In this document: in pieces, positions 63,301 to 64,000 of the stretch
How the letters are laid out: every line of letters begins with the position of its first letter
Numbering within the stretch: the stretch's first letter is position 1
From: Cycas panzhihuaensis
Lineage: Eukaryota; Cycadophyta
NCBI GenBank assembly: GCA_023213395.1
Contig: CM041465.1
Location: 199,089,741 to 199,153,740, forward strand
DNA length: 64,000 nt
Direction: 5' to 3'
Notes under the pieces: generated by a model
What the model was told of the DNA's origin: nothing
The model's database searches: none
What the model saw: only the letters and a program-made list of their open reading frames with translations
Made by a program: the position numbers and the translations under genes

Positions 63301-64000
63301 TCATTATCTTGGTATTGTATGTTGATGACATGCTAGTTGTAAGCAAGAGCATGGTAGAAATTAATAAATTAAGGCTCAATTGACTAAGACTTTTGATATG
63401 AAGGATCTAGGAGCTGTAAAATAAATCATAGGTATAGAGATACATAGAGACAGGAAAAATGGTAAGCTATGGTTATCACAACAAAAATATGTAGAGAAGG
63501 CACTAACCAGGTTTGGTATGGTAAATATGAAACCAATGAGTATCTCATTGGCTTCCCATTTCAATCTTTCTTCAAGTATGAGTCCTAGTAATAAAGAAGA
63601 AAAGGATTATATGTCTCGTATACCTTATGCCAGTGTAGTAGGAAGTTTGATGTATACTATGATATGTACAAGACCTGATATTTCACATGCAATTAGTGTA
63701 GTTAGCACATTTATGGCAAATCTAGGAAAGGTACATTGGCAAGCAGTGAAATGGGTGCTTCGATATTTGAGAGGCACAAGTGATTATTGCATCACCTTTG
63801 GAGGTACAGGTAATCAGGTTTGTGGATATATTGATTTAGACTTTGTAGGAGATTTAGATAAGCAAAGGTCTACTTCAGGTTATGTATTTACTCTTGCAAA
63901 TGGTCTAGTTAGTTAGATGTCAAAATTGTATAGCACAATTACATTATTGACTACAGAAGTTGAATATATTACTATAACACATGCTTGTAAAGAAGCAATC
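60357..64000 (+). pseudogene. Copia D gag-pol polyprotein, partial at window end
   Basis: Gag opens MEKLVNAKFEVEKFNGKNNF at 60357, open for 108 codons. Knuckle at 61050-61091: CWHYNKIGHLKKDC, second Cys replaced by Tyr. Protease at about 61218: DTGAS-type motif reads DPSAS. GAG-pre-integrase LWHQRLGHISERGL at 61612. Integrase core 61800-62200: FIDDYSRKVWVYFFKKK, RIDNGCEF, and QNGIAECMN (catalytic Glu kept). RT from about 62820: GCRWVLKKK, FLHGDLDEEIYM, SLYGLKQS, and YVDDML at 63318 (intact). RNase H with GYIDLDFVGDLDKQRSTSGY near 63830, running off the window. Roughly a dozen stops, many at former Trp, Gln or Arg codons. No complete product is possible. Confidence 0.92.

Larger units (their letters stand above)
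59611..64000 (+). mobile_element. Ty1/copia retrotransposon, 3' end beyond window (Copia D)
   Basis: 5' LTR 59611-60284, perfect initiator-Met PBS 60287-60300, then gag, protease, integrase, RT and RNase H in copia order to the window edge. It is the best-preserved element here: the PBS is exact and the open stretches are the longest (up to 177 codons). The 3' LTR is not included. Confidence 0.9.

Overview
The window is nuclear DNA of a seed plant with a large, retrotransposon-filled genome. The bulk is AT-rich and consists of layered, mutated LTR retrotransposons: Ty1/copia, Ty3/gypsy chromovirus, and Ty3/gypsy Tat-like. Plant-type tRNA primer-binding sites are recognisable for several of them. 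Only one ordinary host gene is supported. The organism cannot be named from sequence alone. The decayed elements, long TA microsatellites and copia LTR with a GC-rich island would fit a gymnosperm or another giant-genome plant, but that is inference.

Layout. 0.9-4.5 kb holds a decayed + strand copia element (Copia A). 4.5-6.0 kb is a minus-strand fragment of a Tat-like element, homologous and collinear with 44.6-45.6 kb. 6.8-7.16 kb is an LTR-like block. 7.2-9.4 kb is AT-rich with no gene. 9398-15360 is a complete but dead + strand chromovirus with both LTRs, inserted next to the integrase region of a minus-strand copia element (Copia B, 15361-19209). 19.8-20.05 kb is a compound microsatellite. 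20.5-22.5 kb is a compositionally distinct host island with a six-exon SWEET sugar-transporter gene that lacks the TM2/TM3 coding block. 22.6-24.5 kb has nothing recognisable. 24.98 kb carries a copia 5' LTR end and primer-binding site. 25209-32291 is a minus-strand copia element with two LTRs and a near-perfect target-site duplication (Copia C). 32.3-33.1 kb resembles the chromovirus leader. 33.7-36.6 kb is a + strand Tat-like gag-protease remnant. 37.0-41.6 kb is AT-rich with LTR scraps and a small minisatellite.

41664-54092 is a minus-strand Tat-like element with paired LTRs, PBS and PPT. It shows gag, protease and an archaeal-type RNase H, but I find no reverse transcriptase or integrase. 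Where the polymerase would be expected, in antisense to the element, lies an intron-containing plant-mobile-domain-like gene with its own TATA box (about 46.1-48.65 kb). 54.1-59.5 kb is a minus-strand gypsy pol/gag remnant cut inside its integrase domain. 59611 to the window end is the youngest-looking element, a + strand copia (Copia D) with LTR, perfect PBS, gag, protease, integrase, RT and RNase H, running off the right edge.

The only working host function visible is sugar transport by the SWEET gene, and its activity is doubtful. All element coding regions carry stops or frameshifts. Most inspected stop codons and catalytic-site losses are consistent with C-to-T/G-to-A transition decay of methylated DNA. 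No tRNA, rRNA, CRISPR array or bacterial operon was seen.
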